From Omphiscola glabra (lineage: Eukaryota; Mollusca; Gastropoda; Lymnaeidae): 64,000 nucleotides of DNA. Shown one piece after another: positions 12,070 through 24,115 of the stretch; the first letter of the stretch is position 1, and each line of letters opens with the position of its first letter. The stretch covers positions 17,763,813-17,827,812 of the forward strand of contig OZ024807.1 in assembly GCA_964017045.1 (NCBI GenBank), in the 5' to 3' direction. The translations under genes were made by a program, and so were the position numbers. Under the pieces are notes generated by a model. It was given only the letters and a program-made list of their open reading frames with translations, had not been told where the DNA came from and did not search any database.

Positions 12070-13689
12070 ACAGAAATTAGATCTCGATAATTAACGAAAG
12101 TGTGACAGCCCAGATGTTCAAGTTCCTTCAAAGACCACCATCTGGTCCAGTAATCCACAGACAAAGGATCCGTTACGACGTCAACTTCAGGATCTACTGG
12201 CCCATGAAGTCGTGCACTCACCTAATGTTACAACCGGGATTACTTAGTTCTTCTTTATTTCAAAAGCATATTAAGTGTTTACTGTGGTTGGAGGTGGGGA
12301 TTGTGGGAGGGGGGGGGGCGCTCGTAAATCTTATTTCCCTCGTCTGCTTCTACTTGGTGTCACACTTGGTGTCACACTTGAATGGTTTTAAAGTCTGTCC
12401 AGGTTTATTCGTATGAATGTAACGTTCATTTGTAGAGATTCAATTTCATAACAAGTTGAAGACCCTAAAAGTGAGCCTTTCAAAATCAAACAAGTTTTTT
12501 TTGCATAACTTTGTAGTGTACAAGATTTGAAAAGATCTCTTGGCCTACGAAGTTTGTCTCCCCGTATTTGTCTCCCCGTAATCTATAAATTGCACAAAGC
12601 AATGAATGAAGTCGGGAATAAGATCCTTTCAAGAGTAAAGCTGAGAAGTTCTATACCTTGAGTTTGCGTAGATCTACACACAGAAAAAAGTCTAACTACT
12701 CTGTCTCTCTCGCTCTCTATTACGCTCTCTCTCTCTCTCTCTCGCTCTCTATTGCACTATCTCTGTCACGGCCAATGCTATAGTTAAAGGACATTTCAGT
12801 TCAATGGGGGACAAAAAGAACGAATTCAGCTTTCTTTCTTGTCAAAGGGTCGCTTCCAACGTCATTACAGAGTTCTACAAAACCAGTCCATGTAATAACT
12901 CGGTAACCACTTAAAAAGCTTTCCTTCTTTCTTCCCCAGTACGTAGCCCTGTAGAAAGACGGCCTAGGGTTTCATTTAAAATGCGACACTAGCATTCTCC
13001 TTTTTTTATTGACAGGCCAAAAATAGTTGGTAAAATTGATATTTCAAGTTATTTTTATTCTTTTGAAATGACAAACATGATATGTATATATTTGGTAGCC
13101 GTGTTTCTTTCAGCGCTTCTATTTCAATATTGTATCTAGCTATCCTGTTTTTACTTTATATATATTATATTTTTATATATTCATATATACATTATCAAAA
13201 TTTTGAAAATAAAACTGATCCCGTTTCTGTGCCAGACAAAGAGTGTCTAAACCGTTTTACAAAGGACAGTAGGGCTGGTACAAAATATAACGATATGATG
13301 AAGAGCTCAAGGCTTTTTATAAAAATGGTTTAAGCTATTTTAAGTATCTTAGTAAAAGTACTACTTAGGTACATCGACTGTCCACATCAGATGTACGTCA
13401 TAGCGACCTCTCACCCCCAAACTTGACACAACAAACAAACCAAACCAAACAAAGGAACAAAGAATTCCCGTTTACGTGGGTTTCTTTTAAACCGATGATT
13501 TTTTGTTAATGTTTAATCGACTTTCGGGGGAGAGAAACAGCTGGGCGAATTCAATAATATCTGTAAACTATTTCACTCTGTGACACTTTGTGTTAGAAGC
13601 GCACTTTAAACATTGGGGGAGATTTTCTTTGGCTGGGAAATGTTTTCAAGATATTTGAACTCGTGTGGATGGAATTAAATCACTCCTAA
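12070..13689. other. No gene recognised
   Basis: Contains the CT microsatellite, a segment at 13090-13143 duplicated at 15.54 kb, and otherwise AT-rich sequence with no splice-supported coding block. Confidence 0.45.
12700..12762. repeat. CT-rich microsatellite
   Basis: TCTCTCTCTC tracts broken by CGCTCTCTAT. Confidence 0.85.
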
Positions 13690-14190
13690 AATGAACGTTT
13701 TTTCGTACAAATCCTTTACAAAAATTTGATAAATATTTCATACTAGTGACGCACTTTAAAAGAATCCCAATTAGTTCTCCCACCACCCCCAAGACTCGGA
13801 AGCGCACTTTTTTTTCCACGCCCCTGAACTATATTAATATTCTAATGACGCACTCGCTTATATGCAGCGGATGCATTTTACCAACTATTTCAGAAAAGCA
13901 AAATGAAATATTATGCACCAAACGCACTTGAGATTTTTTTTTAAACAATCTCTTTTAGCACAATTTTCCTTCTTGTTTCCCTTTAAAAAAAAAGGAAAAG
14001 CAGATTTTTGGTGGATTTGAGGGATGGTGTGGAAAATTTAAAAGAATGTCTTTTCACCGGCAAAGAGTCTATGTGCCAAGTTGCTTCTCTTTAGCTTGAC
14101 GGAAAGTGGGTAAATTAGCCATCCGAAGATTTTGCCAGCCAGCCACACACAAAAGCGAAGTCATTATAAGATATATTTTTATTCAATGTA
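13690..14190 (+). repeat. Dispersed repeat family A, copy 3
   Basis: One of the longer copies. The 5' part (CCAATTAGTTCTCCC, ACCAACTATTTCAGAAAA, GCACCAAACGCACTTG) matches 52.1-52.3 kb, and the 3' part (CGGCAAAGAGTCTATGTGCC) matches 21.54 kb. Confidence 0.7.
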
Positions 14191-14639
14191 AAGGTATTGT
14201 AACAGGTGTGGAGGGACAACATTGTAAAGACTTTCTAACAAATATGGATGGACAACATCGTCGTTGCTCGTCATTCACGTGCGAAGATGACCAAGGCTCT
14301 ATTCGACAGTGAATACGCCGGTGGCTTGACCGTCTATTTATGCCAGGGGAAGGCACTAGGACTCGCGTGACCTGTGTTGATAGAGGGATTGGAGGCGGTT
14401 CCGCCTCGCACTTTCTTTGGGCGTGAGCGGTACATTTATCCTCTGGAGAGTTTGTTCCCACAGTAAGTCTGCCTAGCATGCTGTGCTTTTACAAATCCAG
14501 TGTTTCCCATGAGTTTAGGTCAATGTCTTTGGATTTCAGGGACACTTTTACACGATTTTTCTGTACAGCAGCTGAGCGTTTCCTTCTGGAATGTTTACCC
14601 TACTTGAACTTGTTTATGCAGTCTGCTGTCTGGCACTTT

Positions 14640-14960
14640 CATAAAATTTCCAGACCCCCCCTGGCTGGTCTTCCTTTTTTTATGAATGGGTTGATGTTGA
14701 TAAAGTCATGTCCTGTGGTAGGACTTATGTATCAGGGACTTTTTCCAGCCACCGAATGCCAAGAAGTTGGCGTTAACAACGCAGCTGACGATGGTTAGGT
14801 AGAGAGGTAGCTGCCTAAATATATGAATTTTTTTCCCTGCTTGATGCGGACATGTCCTCTGGTAGTCGCTTCCCAATGTCTGGTGTGGTGGTCTGTTCCA
14901 ACTCTAGAACCGAAGTCCCGGATGATAATGACATTCTCTGATTTTGGAACATTTTATTAG
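14640..14960 (-). pseudogene. Possible degraded non-LTR retrotransposon fragment
   Basis: The minus strand reads ENVIIIRDFGSRVGTD, resembling the GDFNARVG endonuclease motif, and some 25 residues later KFIYLGSYLST, resembling the RT FKYLGS motif. The two are far too close for an intact element, so this would be an internally deleted relic. Short matches only. Confidence 0.35.
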
Positions 14961-15017
14961 ATATTGTCTAGTTCTTTATTTTTATTTTTAAAAAATGTTG
15001 TCTTGGAATTTTTCATT

Positions 15018-15408
15018 GTTGGAGCATAAGCGCTGATGAGTGTGTGTCTCCTTTATGTTTGAATAACATAAGCGCTGATGAGTGTGTGTCTCCTTCATGT
15101 TTGAATAACATAAGCGCTGATGAGTGTGTGTCTCCTTTATGTTTGAATAACATATAAGCACTGATGAGTGTGTGTCTCCTTCATGTTTGAATAACATAAG
15201 CGCTGATGAGTGTGTCTCCTTCATGTTTGAATAACACAAGCGCTGATGAGTGTGTGTCTCCTTCATGTTTGAATAACATAAGCGCTGATGAGTGTGTGTC
15301 TCCTTTATGTTTGAATAACATAAGCGCTGATGAGTGTGTGTCTCCTTCATGTTTGAATAACATAAGCGCTGAGGAGTTTGTGTCTCCTTTATGTTTGAAT
15401 AAAATAAT
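15018..15408. repeat. 42-bp minisatellite, about 9 copies
   Basis: Unit AGCGCTGATGAGTGTGTGTC then TCCTTCATGTTTGAATAACA TA. A 14-codon period keeps frames open on both strands (minus KETHTHQRLCYSNM). There is no start context, splice signal or flanking coding sequence, so it is taken as repeat DNA. Confidence 0.92.
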
Positions 15409-15540
15409 ACTGAAGTCTAATCAAACGGTCGTATAGCTTTCTGATGTTTTGAGTGCGGGAAACGCTAGCTTATCGTTCGTCATAGCAACGGACACTCCAG
15501 AAAGAAGTGTATTCGCCTGCAAGTTCTTTAAGGTTACATT

Positions 15541-15705
15541 TCTTTGGTAGCCGTGTTTCGTTTAGCGCTTCTATTTCAATATTGTATCTAGCTATTTCGA
15601 TACTGTATCTAGCTCTTTCAATACTGTATCTAGCTATTTCGATATTGTATGCAGCGATCTCGATATTGTTTCTTGCTATTTCGATAATGTATCTAGCTTG
15701 CTTTT
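15541..15705. repeat. 21-bp tandem repeat beside a segment duplicated from 13.09 kb
   Basis: TTTGGTAGCCGTGTTTC..AGCGCTTCTATTTCAATATT GTATCTAGCTAT at 15544-15597 also occurs at 13090-13143. At the second site the ATTTCGATATTGTATCTAGC T unit has been amplified about six times; at the first it is single. Confidence 0.8.
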
Positions 15706-16248
15706 CGGCAAAAATTTCAGTTAGCGCTCAAATATCCCTTGCATATCCCACCAAGCGTGTACCACTTAATAGCTCCATTGTTGGATTTCAAATGAACCAC
15801 GTGATGCAAAACTCCGAATGAGGTCACAGCATCGTGTGCCTAAGGCGTTTTTTTTTTTTTAATGGGGAGGCATCTCTTAAACCGAAAATTTTTAATACAA
15901 TTCAACAAAATATATCTATAACACTTTGAATGTAAATTAAGCCATTTTTAACTGCCAATTTTTGTCCGAATATTTTGCTTTATTGTTATACATTTACATC
16001 TGCCTATTTAGGAAATCGTGTGTTTTGGATCATATCACTGGAATTTTTTTCCAAAATTCATAATTTTTGGGACATCCCCTGGCAGATACTGTCTAGTTTT
16101 TATTGCTATACTGGAAACCGCTCAACGTGTAGCCCAATACATGTATTACATTTGCTGCACTGTTTTCTTGCGTTAGTCTTACACACTGCACGCTTTCTTT
16201 GTTTGACCATTTCTGTTCGTTCAATGTAGTGACCAGTTCCAGAGGTTC

Positions 16249-17135
16249 TCACATCAACAGGAATACTACTCTTGGATGGTTTCGAGAGGGATTTCCTCCC
16301 GACATCTTTGGTTCGGATATTGATGAAGAAAGAGCAGTATATGCTCTGGCTACAGAACTTCTGAAATCCAACGGAGGAATTGCACCGTTTGAAATACTAT
16401 TTAGTGTGTGGGAATTCACAAACGCTACGTCAATGGCGTTGGTAAACAAAGGGAAGTACCACTTTACCCCCCTATTCTGATTCTGTATTGCTGGACATTC
16501 CATCGGTCTTATCGACCCCCACCCATGTGTCTGTTATATTCTGTTATCTATTTTGATTCGGAGACTCGAATCGCTTTCTTGTTAGCCCTACTCCATCGCT
16601 TCACGTGTGAGATGGGTCCATGTTTCATGGTTGATGATTAGCTTTACATAGCTGTTGTCGTTCCAAGTGACACCAAAATCTCATTCTGGGAATCAAATCT
16701 GAGCTCAAGTTCCACGTTCTGTTTTCTTCATGTTCTTGTCAGTAGCAATAGTACACTGGTTCATTCTGTTGAATCAAACAGTCTCTGTTGCCCTGACACT
16801 AAAATCCTGCAAAATTTTTCATCAAGGAGAATCCCGTGAAGAAATTTGTCAAAGTAAATCTTGTGAGCATTTGGTGTCTCTAAAATCGAAATCATATTCA
16901 AAACAGCAGATAACCAAAGTCCGGACATGCCTGCATCTTCATCAGTTCTTGTAAATTGCATTCATAGACTTGCATCTGGTTACAACAGCCTGTTTGTGAG
17001 CATAAAATCGCCCGGTACATCATCATCAATAATTTTTTCAAAAATATCTTCATTGTCCGACATTTCGTCAACTTGATCTGGAGTCATTTCCACGATATCT
17101 ATAGGGCCATTGTCGCCCTTTTCTTCATCAGATCA
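16249..17135 (-). pseudogene. piggyBac-like transposase relic
   Basis: Minus-strand fragments in protein order: an acidic N-terminal piece (MTPDQVDEMSDNEDIF..DDDVPGDF, about 17020-17130), a middle piece (ISILETPNAHKIYFDKF, about 16830-16920), a short THGWG-like remnant of the conserved HMGGVDLLD region, and KWYFPLFTNAIDVAFVNSHT followed by PPLDFRSSVARAY (16300-16480). These match the DDE_Tnp_1_7 fold of piggyBac proteins. Stops, frameshifts and a large internal deletion remove most catalytic aspartates. A possible end, TTAACCCATTAAC on the minus strand, lies at 17631-17643 with TTAA outside it; the other end is not found. The plus-strand open frame here is only a shadow. Confidence 0.7.
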
Positions 17136-17754
17136 GAAACACGTCGTCAGTTATAATATCATTTATTAACTTCAAAGAAAGGACCATGTGTTGCGCTAGT
17201 TAATGTAAAACGCAATTACGGAATATTTTATATAAATCAAGTCAGTATCAGATATGTTCCACAAATATGGGAATAGAGATATTTCGGTCTACAGTAACCA
17301 TAGAAACTATAACATGGATGAAAAGGTGCAATTATAGTACGCATAACAATTATCACGGTAAACCATCAATGATGAAAATGAGCCTAAAGGATTAACACTT
17401 GTTCTGCTTACAAAACAGGCTTTCCATGCACTCACGCGAAGACAATAGCAGCCCCGACCGGAAGAATGATGTCGTGAGGGAAGCTAACCACGTGCTCAAG
17501 CTAATTTTAGCATTCGCAGCATAGGCGCATCCCTGATGAGTCATGTGCACATTTTTGCTTCCTAAGTAGATAGCAGATGACGCCTATAGACGGTTTACAA
17601 GAACGTGATCCCATAACGGGGAACATGGCAGTTAATGGGTTAATTTTGATAAATACAATATTTTTAGGAACGTCAAATATTGTATGTGTTAAGGTTTGTA
17701 AGGGTATTAATCGGGCAATGAGTAACAAAACTTGGTCACGCCGATGATTTCTTA

Positions 17755-17855
17755 CACATTTCAAATAACCCACCAAACAATGGCGGCGGCGATGTGTGAA
17801 CTTCCAATCTACTAAAGTAACTAGACAAAAAGAAGTATTCAAGTAATGCACTGTA
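17755..17855 (+). repeat. Dispersed repeat B copy
   Basis: ACCAAACAATGGCGGCGGCG, CTTCCAATCTACTAAAGTAA and ATTCAAGTAATGCACT recur at 42150-42230 with small changes. No ends were defined. Confidence 0.5.
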
Positions 17856-17859
17856 TAAA

Positions 17860-18530
17860 TATCCCTAATAGTGCTTGTATCTAGGAATTTTATTTTGATC
17901 GCCTATTGAACAAAACGTTACATCCATACATATATACATACCTAGTGCATTATTATATGTGATTCTAACAGTGTCACCAATATTCCATTCATAAATATTG
18001 CCGTTTCACCGAAACAGGGTACATCCAAATTTTTGTGAAACAGAGTAGTTTGCCCGTGATTTCCGCCTACTTTTACCACTTTGGGTTGGTTGCCAAAATC
18101 ATGTTTGTTGTTTCTAAACTCGATGCCAGTAAGTTAAGTAGGGTTACTCAAAACAGATACAATAAGATAGTTTTTTAAATAAAATTTATACTTTCACTCT
18201 GAATAATTTCTTTCCACTCAATTCACGGTGACGTCATCCGATCCATGTTTACTTAGCCAAACCATGACAACTACAAATGATATGAAAGCGGAAATGATAT
18301 GCACCAACCCATTATGCTTGCTCTTTTCTCTCCGAAAATAATTTTTTTTTCCCTTCATGATCGCAATCCATATATAAAAGGGTCGCTGAAATTTTATTCA
18401 TAAATATCATATCATCTTCAGTGTCACTACATCCCAAGTGAGGCCCCAGACTGCTCCACGGCATTCATTAGGACAAATCCATGGCTTTCAGGCCTCTGTG
18501 TGCCGAACCCCAGCTGGTGTAAGTCCTCCT
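17860..18530. other. Nothing recognised
   Basis: AT-rich sequence without a convincing open frame, repeat or splice-supported exon on either strand. Confidence 0.4.
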
Positions 18531-18534
18531 CTAC

Positions 18535-18960
18535 AGGAGCGCAGCCTACATCGGTCGTTCACTAAACACTACATCGGTCGTACATTGAAGACTACGTCGG
18601 TTGTTCACTGAAGCATACACCGGCCGTTCTCTGAAGTCTACATCCGTCGTTCACTAAACACTACATCGGTCGTTCTCTGAAGCCTACATCGGTCGTTCTC
18701 AGAAGCATACATCGGTCGTACATTGAAGACTACTTCGGTCGTGCATTGAATTCTATATCGGTCGTTCACTGAATCATACATCGGTAGTACAATGAAGACT
18801 ATATCGGTCGTACATTGAAGTCTATATCGGTTGTTCTCTGAAGCCTACATCGGTCGTTCACTAAACACTTATTCGGTCGTTCACTGAAGGAATACATCGG
18901 TCGTTCACTGAAGGAATACAGCGGTTGTTCTCTGAAGACTACACCGGTCGTTCACAATAC
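18535..18960. repeat. About 22-bp tandem repeat (CTACATCGGTCGTTCACTGA AG), about 19 diverged copies
   Basis: Copies alternate CACTGAAG, CACTAAAC, CATTGAAG and CTCTGAAG endings. No gene nearby. Confidence 0.9.
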
Positions 18961-19669
18961 TTATTGTTTTTAACTCTTTTTTTAATGAAGAAAAATTCAA
19001 AATAGCAACCAAAAATTGCTAACAGCCATAATTAAAGCATTACTTTAAAATAGAATATTTTTTTTTGTTTGCATCATGTGTAATACAATTTTGTCGTTGC
19101 GTACCAGCGCCATTTGGTCAGAACCTTCCCCCCCCCTTTTTACACACTCACCCGTTTCGCATGCCCCCCCCCAGCCCATGGCTGGGATATCGTCTTAGGG
19201 TTACTTAAAATATTAGTCTTTTTCAACAATTTTTAACACGCAATTTCAAGAGTATTAAGAAATCAATAAATTTTGAACTTTTTATGCTCTAATCTTTTAT
19301 CAATTTATCTTTTGGACACAGAAAGTTCAGTTGTAAAATAATACGTCAATACTTTTCTTCCATTAAATGATTGAGTACGTCACAGTAATATTTCGATCAT
19401 TTGCGAAATATTATTACGCGTCAACTGTTGCGCCTGAAGATGCAATTCTATCTACAAACCAAAGGTTTGAAAGTGAGTAGGGGTGCGGGGGGGGGGGGGG
19501 CGAGGTGGGTTAGGTTAAAGGTAATCCGAGATGTAACATCTGCTAGCCATTAATACCACGGATTGGAAGATTGCTGGAGATTTGCCCGAGAGCTATCAGA
19601 AGTTGCATAGGACCCCGGAGCGGTAATATTATGTTCATGTTGCCGTTCAGACCGAAACAATCACAATCA

Positions 19670-19890
19670 GTCAAATTTCAAACTCAAACGGTCCGTCAAT
19701 CATTTTTTTTTTAAACTCGAACAATCGACCAAGCATTTTAATCTGCAATGGTCGTTCAGTCAATTCAGACCCAAATACTTGGTCAATCATTTCAAGCTCA
19801 TAATCTTCAATGGTCGTTCAGTCAATTCAGACCCTAATACTCGGTCAATCATTTCAAGCTCAAACAGTCGGTCAACCGTTCCGATATCAA
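19670..19890. repeat. Interspersed direct repeats, about 60-70 bp
   Basis: GGTCAATCATTTCAAGCTCA, GTCGTTCAGTCAATTCAGAC and related blocks recur two to three times. Confidence 0.75.
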
Positions 19891-20156
19891 ACTTTGGTTC
19901 GACAGACTTGCGTAAGATTATAAAATAACAGATACACATTTTTAGAGCAGTTGAAAGTAACTCTTTTTTTTCCCACAACAACTTAATTCATTGGAACTTT
20001 CAAGACTTGTCTGGATATTTCTGATTGTACTTCTGAAATTGATGCTGTTCAAAAAGTGACAGCCTGTGATGCTGCTTTGCAGTATTGATCCTACTTAAGG
20101 GGCTTCTGGGACGATTTCAACTCACAAATATGAATATACCCTTTTGTCTTCCCCGG

Positions 20157-20350
20157 TGGCGTAGCTAAGGGGTGTGAATGAAGTGACCGCACTAAGTGGC
20201 ATTTTTTTTGGCGGGTGGGGGGGGGGGGAGAGGAGGTCTCAGCGACGACCGCACTGGGTGGCACTTTGGAGGGGTGATCTCAGCGACGGCACTAGGTGGC
20301 ACTTTGGGGGTTTATCTCAGCGACCGCACTGGATGGTTCTTTGGAGTTTT
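20157..20350. repeat. hAT-like terminus and about 50-bp repeats
   Basis: GGTGGCGTAGCTAAGGGGTG resembles the left end at 28303. It is followed by GACCGCACTAAGTGGCA, a G-run, and repeated CTCAGCGAC..GCACT.GGTGGCACTTTGG. No matching right end was found. Confidence 0.5.
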
Positions 20351-20484
20351 ATCTCTCAAAATAAATCCGTCCCTTTGATAACTTCCGCCATATGAAATAT
20401 TTAAGACGTGCTTTGTTTCCCATACTTTTGCTTTCTTCCCAAAATTCTTTCTAGCATGGAGTCGCCCGAGAAGCCCATTGCTAC

Positions 20485-20655
20485 TATACAATACGTCATT
20501 ACGATATTTCATTACATTACGTCATAACAATACGTCATAAAATTACGTCATTATGATTTGTCATTAGATTACGTCAACCATACGTCATAATATAACGTAA
20601 TTACATTACATCATTATAATACCTCATTGCAATTCTTCATTACAAAACGTCATTT
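20485..20655. repeat. ACGTCAT-rich degenerate tandem repeat
   Basis: About eleven units of 13-16 bases built around TACGTCAT. The TACGTCA core resembles a cyclic-AMP response half-site, but the repeat structure alone explains it. Confidence 0.75.
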
Positions 20656-21419
20656 CAAGTGTGTTCAAGACCAAATCCAGTCCTCCACACCCGCAAAAAT
20701 AGGAATCTTGTAGGGGTGGGGGGGGGGGAGTGCTAAAAGGCTTGGGGCTCAGATGCTCGTGCCTCATTCGTCTTTTAGATTAATACAGCACTGGGCACAG
20801 ATCCTCAACGACAAACTAGATTATGACAGTAAGCTAAACGAAACCGAGGAGGACGCCAGAGGACGTCAAGCACAAGCACTTGAACAAGTTCATCCGACGA
20901 GGTTGACTCATCTATTTAAGAAAATAATTATGACAGGTAATATAAAGTTACAAATGAGTGACATTTTTGAGAGGTAATATAAAGTTACAAATAAGTGACA
21001 TTTTTTTACAGGTAATATGGCGTTGTGAATAGTTACATCAAAACGTAGGGTCAAACATTAGAATATACATCATACATTTCATACCAGTGGTTGTTCACCA
21101 GAGGTGATGGGTCAACCTGGGGTATCCCAACAATCCTATAAGGATGCCACAACTAATTATTTACTTTGAGCTATTGCTCTAAGTCAAAATTAAAATCAAT
21201 TTTGTTCGTATAAACCTTTCACATATTTTTTTTTTCGTGTGCCTAATTGTACGAGATTTATGATTTATTTCGAAGCGGTTATGTAAATGGGTTAAATTCC
21301 GAAGAAAGCGCGTTTAATATTTCCTTTATTTTCTCCTTCAAAATACATTTTATTTTGACTGCATACCCAAATACGATATAAATACAAAGCGCACAGCACT
21401 AGTTATATAATTAATCTCA

Positions 21420-21670
21420 ACACCAAAACATGCAACCATTGAACAAATTTTATTTCATTCATCTGCCCCTTGAACAATGGGGACAAACCTATTTTGGGGG
21501 GTTGGGAGTTAAAATTGTATAAATGTGTTGTCATCGGCAAAGAGTCTATGTGCCAAGTTTCAGTTCGATGGGATGACATTAGATCCATTAGAAGTCCGAA
21601 GATTTCGCCACCCACGATCAAAAGCAGAAACACACGAACACAAGCGTTAATATAAAGGATTTAATTGTTA
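21420..21670 (+). repeat. Dispersed repeat family A, copy 4
   Basis: CATCTGCCCCTTGAACAATG, a short G-run, TGTTGTCATCGGCAAAGAGT, GCCAAGTTTCAGTTCGATGG and GAAGATTTCGCCACC. This is the 3' half of the family only. Confidence 0.7.
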
Positions 21671-22119
21671 AAAACACGCTTTATTCAATACATTTATAAT
21701 TTCCAAATCACCAATTTTTTCAATTAAATTATCTCAGATCATAGCTTGCACTTCAACACAAGAACCCGGTGCGGTGCTTAACATCGTTGTAGTCTTGAAT
21801 GCGTTTTTTTTTGTAAAGACGGTGCATAACAAGTGACAGAGACTCCTATACCCCAGAAACAAATAGTTGATCTCTGAAAAATTAGGAAGTGAAAAAAAGT
21901 CGTGAGTATATTTTTGTCTGAGTTTGTATAATGTCATACTTTAGATTGATTGGTTATTGACTCCATGCATCAATAATTCATCAATGTCAGTTATCATTTG
22001 TTACGGCAAGATCAATTGTTACGGCTTTAAAAATTACACAACAGTTTGTTACTTCTACATCGGCAGTAATTTTTGTAGTGCACTCAGTCATTTAATGTAA
22101 TCGAGTATCGGTCAGCAAT

Positions 22120-22504
22120 GGACTACGATTAGTCGATTGTTTTGTCACGTGATACGTGTAAAAACAAGTAATACTTCCGGTAGGCTGTCTGCAACACACT
22201 AGTCGCTCACAAATTTTTCTTCAAACAACTTTCTTCCTTTAATCATAACTGAATTATAATTATTGTCACATTTATTGAATGTCATTTAAAGAAACGCGTG
22301 TATTCAAGAATATTTTGAAAAGTAAAATTTTAATAAACACTGGGGAAGCGCTGATGGAGACAAACATTTTGCTTTAGAATTAATGATAATGGCAATGGCT
22401 GATCAGCTGTTTATCTGTTGTTATGTGTTGTTATGTGTAGCAGAAAGCCTACTAATGGCTGGTACGTATCACGTGTCAAAACAAGGAAGTGACTCATCGT
22501 AGTC
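22120..22504. mobile_element. 385-bp MITE, copy 1
   Basis: Same element as 31675-32060 with only scattered differences, so both insertions or a common copying event are fairly recent. The terminal inverted repeats contain the palindrome CACGTG. The superfamily is not assigned because the target duplication is unclear. Confidence 0.75.
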
Positions 22505-23789
22505 AATTGAGACGACGCGACGGTTCATAGTGATTTTTTTCTGTGCCCACGGATTTTAGTGTGAGCAGTTTCTCATGCGGAATGGGAAAACTCAGTTCTG
22601 GATTGCAAGTGTTTGAGATCAACAGTGTTCTGCGTTCCTAACTTGTAGAAAACGCAAAGTCCGTTCGGGATAAATGTAATAGCTCTTCTAGGATCAACGC
22701 GACCTGTTAACCTCTGGTAATTGCAGAACCGTCGCTTCATAATTGATGGCCTACTGCCACTTTCCAGTTTCGTGCTCCATTCTTTCAAAGTTTATAGTTC
22801 AATATTTTCCACATCACAACTTTGGGACCCTGAATTATCCACGGGGATTTCAGGACTCCCGCAACATGCCTGTGTAAAGGGATGCGTACATCATCTCCAA
22901 AGTTTGCTTGTGGAAATTTAGCATCAAAATTCTAAGCATCTCGGGAACTTGAGCTTGCAAGCTGACTTGAGATGGTGACCTCGTCATTCTGATTTCTTTT
23001 TTGTTACGACATAGCGGTGTACCGTCTACCGTACAGTCTTGAATCAGCACATCGAAATTTCGCACCACTAGCCGGCCAAATTAGCATATAACTGGTCATT
23101 TCAAGTACCGGTACTTTGGATCTTGGCCAAACGTCTGGGAATCGCCGGCCAATGGCGGAAACGGCCGAACTTTGAGCTTTTGTCGTAACATCATAACCGT
23201 GACCGACTAACCGTTATCCAGTATCTGATTCTTGGCAGCTCTTCATCTCTACATAAATGGTATTGACTTGTCAAGGAAATGGTGGTCCATTTTAACGAAT
23301 GGATTTTTTCACATTCAAAAATGATTCCACATATTATGTTGCTCTAATCTTATCACATTCATTATTTACGCAACAAACAACCCGATGTAAACAGAAATTG
23401 TTAATCCTCGCTAGTAGTAGTATCAAATGACGACCGCTCCGTTTGATGTAGTGAAATTTTATTATCGAAGCCGGCATCTTAAGAAGATGGAGAAGTCCTG
23501 TGATTGCGGTCGTCATGAATGTAACATCCGCGGTTAGGGGCGGCTAGTCAATTAAATCTTCTTGAAGGGGGTGAAAATCATCCAATAATCCGAACACGCC
23601 ATATGTTGATAAAGTGTTTACGGTGTCGATAAACTGTACTTTCCTTTGTATGCATGCCACGGCCTGAGTCCCGTTTTGGCGTGCGTTTGGATTGGTGGCC
23701 AGATTGTATTTAAGTCCTGAACGGCTAGGCGGTCCCCACACAGAGTTGTTGTATTCAGAAATAGGTAAGGTCGATTTTTTTTTGTCATT
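22505..23789. other. Unassigned moderately GC-rich segment between MITE and repeat C
   Basis: Local base composition is richer in G+C than the surroundings (CGGCCAATGGCGGAAACGGC near 23150). Minus-strand open pieces of 60-72 codons occur but show no recognisable motif and are not linked by splice signals I could trust. It may be the body of an unrecognised transposon, since a 385-bp MITE and repeat C flank it and also occur near each other at 32 kb. Confidence 0.35.
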
Positions 23790-23965
23790 GTCATCTTTTC
23801 GTTAAACTGAAGAAGTAAGTTTACAAACATCTAGTCCCTTCAATTATCTTTCACGCGATACCGCATTTTGTCTTACAAACCCAACAATAATATTTTAAAT
23901 AGGTTTTTTTTTAAATCTCAACCTCTCACTTCTGGTACCCGGGTACGAATAGTCGCAGCCTTTAT
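23790..23965 (+). repeat. Repeat C copy
   Basis: Shares GTTAAACTGAAGAAGTAAGT, CAATTATCTTTCA and a CTCTGGTACCCGGG-like block with 37575-37735, and matches the arms of the foldback at 32.2-32.4 kb. It ends before TTTATTAATATCCTA, close to the sequence beside the 37.76-kb copy, so that short block may be part of the repeat or a preferred target. Confidence 0.65.
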
Positions 23966-24115
23966 TAATATCCTAATGAGATTGGTCAGACTGTGCGCTC
24001 GGATCTTCTATCAATAGATTTCCTTCATTAAATGACAAACCTTTTTGTTTTAGAGCTATATATTTACACTATTCAGAAATAACATTGTTAAGTACGTGTC
24101 TTATTTGTGGTATAT

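Noticed and set aside
14478..14798. 106-codon plus-strand open frame
   Set aside because: No recognisable motif, no splice support; the opposite strand carries a possible LINE relic.
14988..15436. Open frames on both strands across the 42-bp array (KETHTHQRLCYSNM repeats)
   Set aside because: Same reason: the period is a multiple of three and the frames end at the array edges.
16199..16480. Plus-strand exon-like open frame with plausible acceptor and donor
   Set aside because: The opposite strand reads clear piggyBac transposase sequence (KWYFPLFTNAIDVAFVN), so the plus frame is a shadow.
20485..20655. Cluster of cyclic-AMP response elements
   Set aside because: The TACGTCA words are units of a degenerate tandem repeat and no promoter is evident nearby.
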